A stretch of DNA of 14,232 nt, from assembly GCA_038234155.1 (NCBI GenBank), contig JBBSUT010000056.1:1-14232 (forward strand), written 5' to 3'. This DNA comes from Novosphingopyxis sp038234155. GTDB taxonomy: Bacteria > Pseudomonadota > Alphaproteobacteria > Sphingomonadales > Sphingomonadaceae. A program made the position numbers and the translations under genes. The notes under the pieces were generated by a model, which was not told the origin of the DNA, did not search any database, and saw nothing but the letters and a program-made list of their open reading frames with translations. Below are positions 12,885 through 14,232 of the stretch, one piece after another; position 1 is the first letter of the stretch; the number at the start of each line of letters is the position of its first letter.

Positions 12885-14232
12885 TTACCAGCCGCAGCTG
12901 CGGCCCTTGTTCTGTTTTTTCAGCCATGCCTGCAGCGGCGCGAAATATTCCAGCATCGCCTTGCCGGACATTTCGCGGCTGCCGGTGAATTTTTCCAGCG
13001 CGTCGGGCCATGGCCGCGATGCACCCATTTCCAGCATGGCGTTCAGCTTCTCGCCCACCGCCTTGTTGTCGTAAAAGCTGCACCGATGCAGCGGCCCCTT
13101 CCACCCGGCCGCATCGCATGCCGCCTTATAGAACTGGAACTGCAGGATCCGCGCGAGAAAATACCGCATATACGGCGTCGTCGCCGGAATGTGATATTTC
13201 GCGCCCGGATCGAAGTTCGCCTCGGTCCGCGCAACCGGCGGCATGATGCCCTGATATTCCAGCCGCAAATCATCCCAGCCCTTTTGCAGGCCGTCGCTCG
13301 GAATCGACCCGTCAAACACGCCCCAGCGCCATTTGTCGACCATCAGGCCGAACGGCAGGAACGCCACCTTGTCCATCGCCTGCCGCAGCAAGAGGCCGAT
13401 GTCCTTGTCCGATGATGGCACCTGGCTGTTGTCGAGGAGACCGATCTGCACGAGATATTCCGGCGTGATCGACAGCGCGATCATATCGCCAATGGCTTCG
13501 TGGAAGCCGTCGTTCGCACCATTGAGATAGAGAAACGGCTGGCCATTATAGGCGCGCTGGTAATAATTATGGCCCAGTTCGTGATGGATGGTGGTGAAGT
13601 CATCCGCGTTGACCTTGATGCACATCTTGATGCGCACGTCGTTCACATTGTCCAGATCCCAGGCCGATGCGTGGCACACCACTTCGCGGTCCCGCGGCTT
13701 GACGAAGAGCGACCGCTGGAAGAACGTTTCGGGCAAAGGATCGAAGCCGATCGAGGAGAAGAACCCCTCGCCCGTCTTGACCATTTTCTGCGCGTCATAT
13801 CCCTTCGCTTCCAGGAGATTGGTCACATCATAACCGATGTCACCGGCGCCCGCTGGGGCCACGACATCATAGATATTGCCCCATTCCTGCGCCCACATAT
13901 TGCCCAGCAGATCGGATCTGATCGGACCGCTGTCAGACTGCACGTCGTCGCCATATTTCTCGTTCAGCTTGGCGCGAACGAAGCAATGAAGATCGTCGTA
14001 AAGCGGCTTCACGTCCTGCCACAGCTTGTCGGTCAGCTGCGTAAATTGTTCGGGCGGCATATCGTAGGCGGAGCGCCACATCGAGCCGACGTCGCTATAT
14101 CCCAGGTCCTTGGCGCCCTGATTGGCGATGCCGACCATGCGGATATAATCCTCGCGCATGGGCGCGCCGACATTGTCATTCCAGCTGGTCCACATTTCCT
14201 GCAGCTTGGCGGGATCGCGCAACTCGCCCATC
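12885..14232 (-). CDS. M2 family (ACE-like) zinc dipeptidyl carboxypeptidase (partial, N terminus off window)
   Basis: 448 residues of an angiotensin-converting-enzyme-family metallopeptidase are visible. The zinc motif HELGH is at visible residues 217-221 and the third ligand, in GFHEAIGD, is Glu245. Other ACE hallmarks are PLYDDLHCFVRAKL, a WRWGVFDG segment preceded by AFLPFG, and KYHIPATTPYMRYF with the substrate-binding His and Tyr. The enzyme removes C-terminal dipeptides and in bacteria is usually exported. The Met at 14231 is probably internal, since homologues have more sequence, including a signal peptide, before the 'DPAKLQEMWTSW' segment. The C terminus (SCGW) is complete with TAA at 12887-12885. 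Upstream of the YbjN-like gene on the same strand; a shared transcript is possible. Confidence 0.96.
   Translation of the reverse strand, partial: MGELRDPAKLQEMWTSWNDNVGAPMREDYIRMVGIANQGAKDLGYSDVGSMWRSAYDMPPEQFTQLTDKLWQDVKPLYDDLHCFVRAKLNEKYGDDVQSDSGPIRSDLLGNMWAQEWGNIYDVVAPAGAGDIGYDVTNLLEAKGYDAQKMVKTGEGFFSSIGFDPLPETFFQRSLFVKPRDREVVCHASAWDLDNVNDVRIKMCIKVNADDFTTIHHELGHNYYQRAYNGQPFLYLNGANDGFHEAIGDMIALSITPEYLVQIGLLDNSQVPSSDKDIGLLLRQAMDKVAFLPFGLMVDKWRWGVFDGSIPSDGLQKGWDDLRLEYQGIMPPVARTEANFDPGAKYHIPATTPYMRYFLARILQFQFYKAACDAAGWKGPLHRCSFYDNKAVGEKLNAMLEMGASRPWPDALEKFTGSREMSGKAMLEYFAPLQAWLKKQNKGRSCGW

Noticed and set aside
12823..13119. N-terminal extension of the YbjN-like ORF to 13119
   Set aside because: It overlaps the M2 peptidase coding region on the same strand in another frame; the ATG at 12822 has a strong Shine-Dalgarno and begins a signal-like sequence.

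Overview
The window is a GC-rich, densely coded chromosomal stretch that reads as core genome of an alphaproteobacterium, most probably a member of the Sphingomonadales. The grounds are the gene order divL-tsaE-amgK-murU-addB, a DivL-type kinase with Tyr at the phosphoacceptor position, an AhcY carrying the bacterial insertion, and the M2 peptidase and secreted YbjN-like proteins common in sphingomonads. The genus is inference. I see no tRNA, rRNA, CRISPR array, IS element, phage gene or integrase.

Left block (1-7314, all minus strand): read 5' to 3' this is divL (PAS/pseudo-histidine-kinase cell-cycle regulator), tsaE (tRNA t6A ATPase), amgK and murU (cell-wall sugar recycling) and addB (recombination nuclease/helicase subunit). 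The genes overlap or lie within 11 bp of each other, so they look like one operon. addB runs off the left edge. It appears as one uninterrupted 920-codon reading frame when translated from the minus strand.

Middle (7315-9637): a 226-bp spacer with decayed repeat-like sequence separates divL from ahcY (S-adenosylhomocysteine hydrolase). The ahcY leader has a 30-bp AT-rich palindrome (probable repressor operator) followed by two perfect 7-bp hairpins. Upstream on the same strand is yqgE. The yqgE start faces a divergent plus-strand pair.

Right block (9755-12166, plus strand): a one-Cys Prx5-family peroxiredoxin, then amn (AMP nucleosidase) in the same reading frame after a single TAA and with no ATG or GTG start, then a small repeat-rich protein with one membrane segment. 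A strong hairpin at 12186-12217 separates these from two minus-strand genes: a secreted YbjN-like protein and an M2 (ACE-family) zinc dipeptidase whose N terminus lies beyond the right edge.

I found no clearly new multi-gene system. The observations most worth checking are the ahcY leader architecture, the amn start, the DivL Tyr569 phosphoacceptor site and the in-frame 24-bp tandem duplication in addB.
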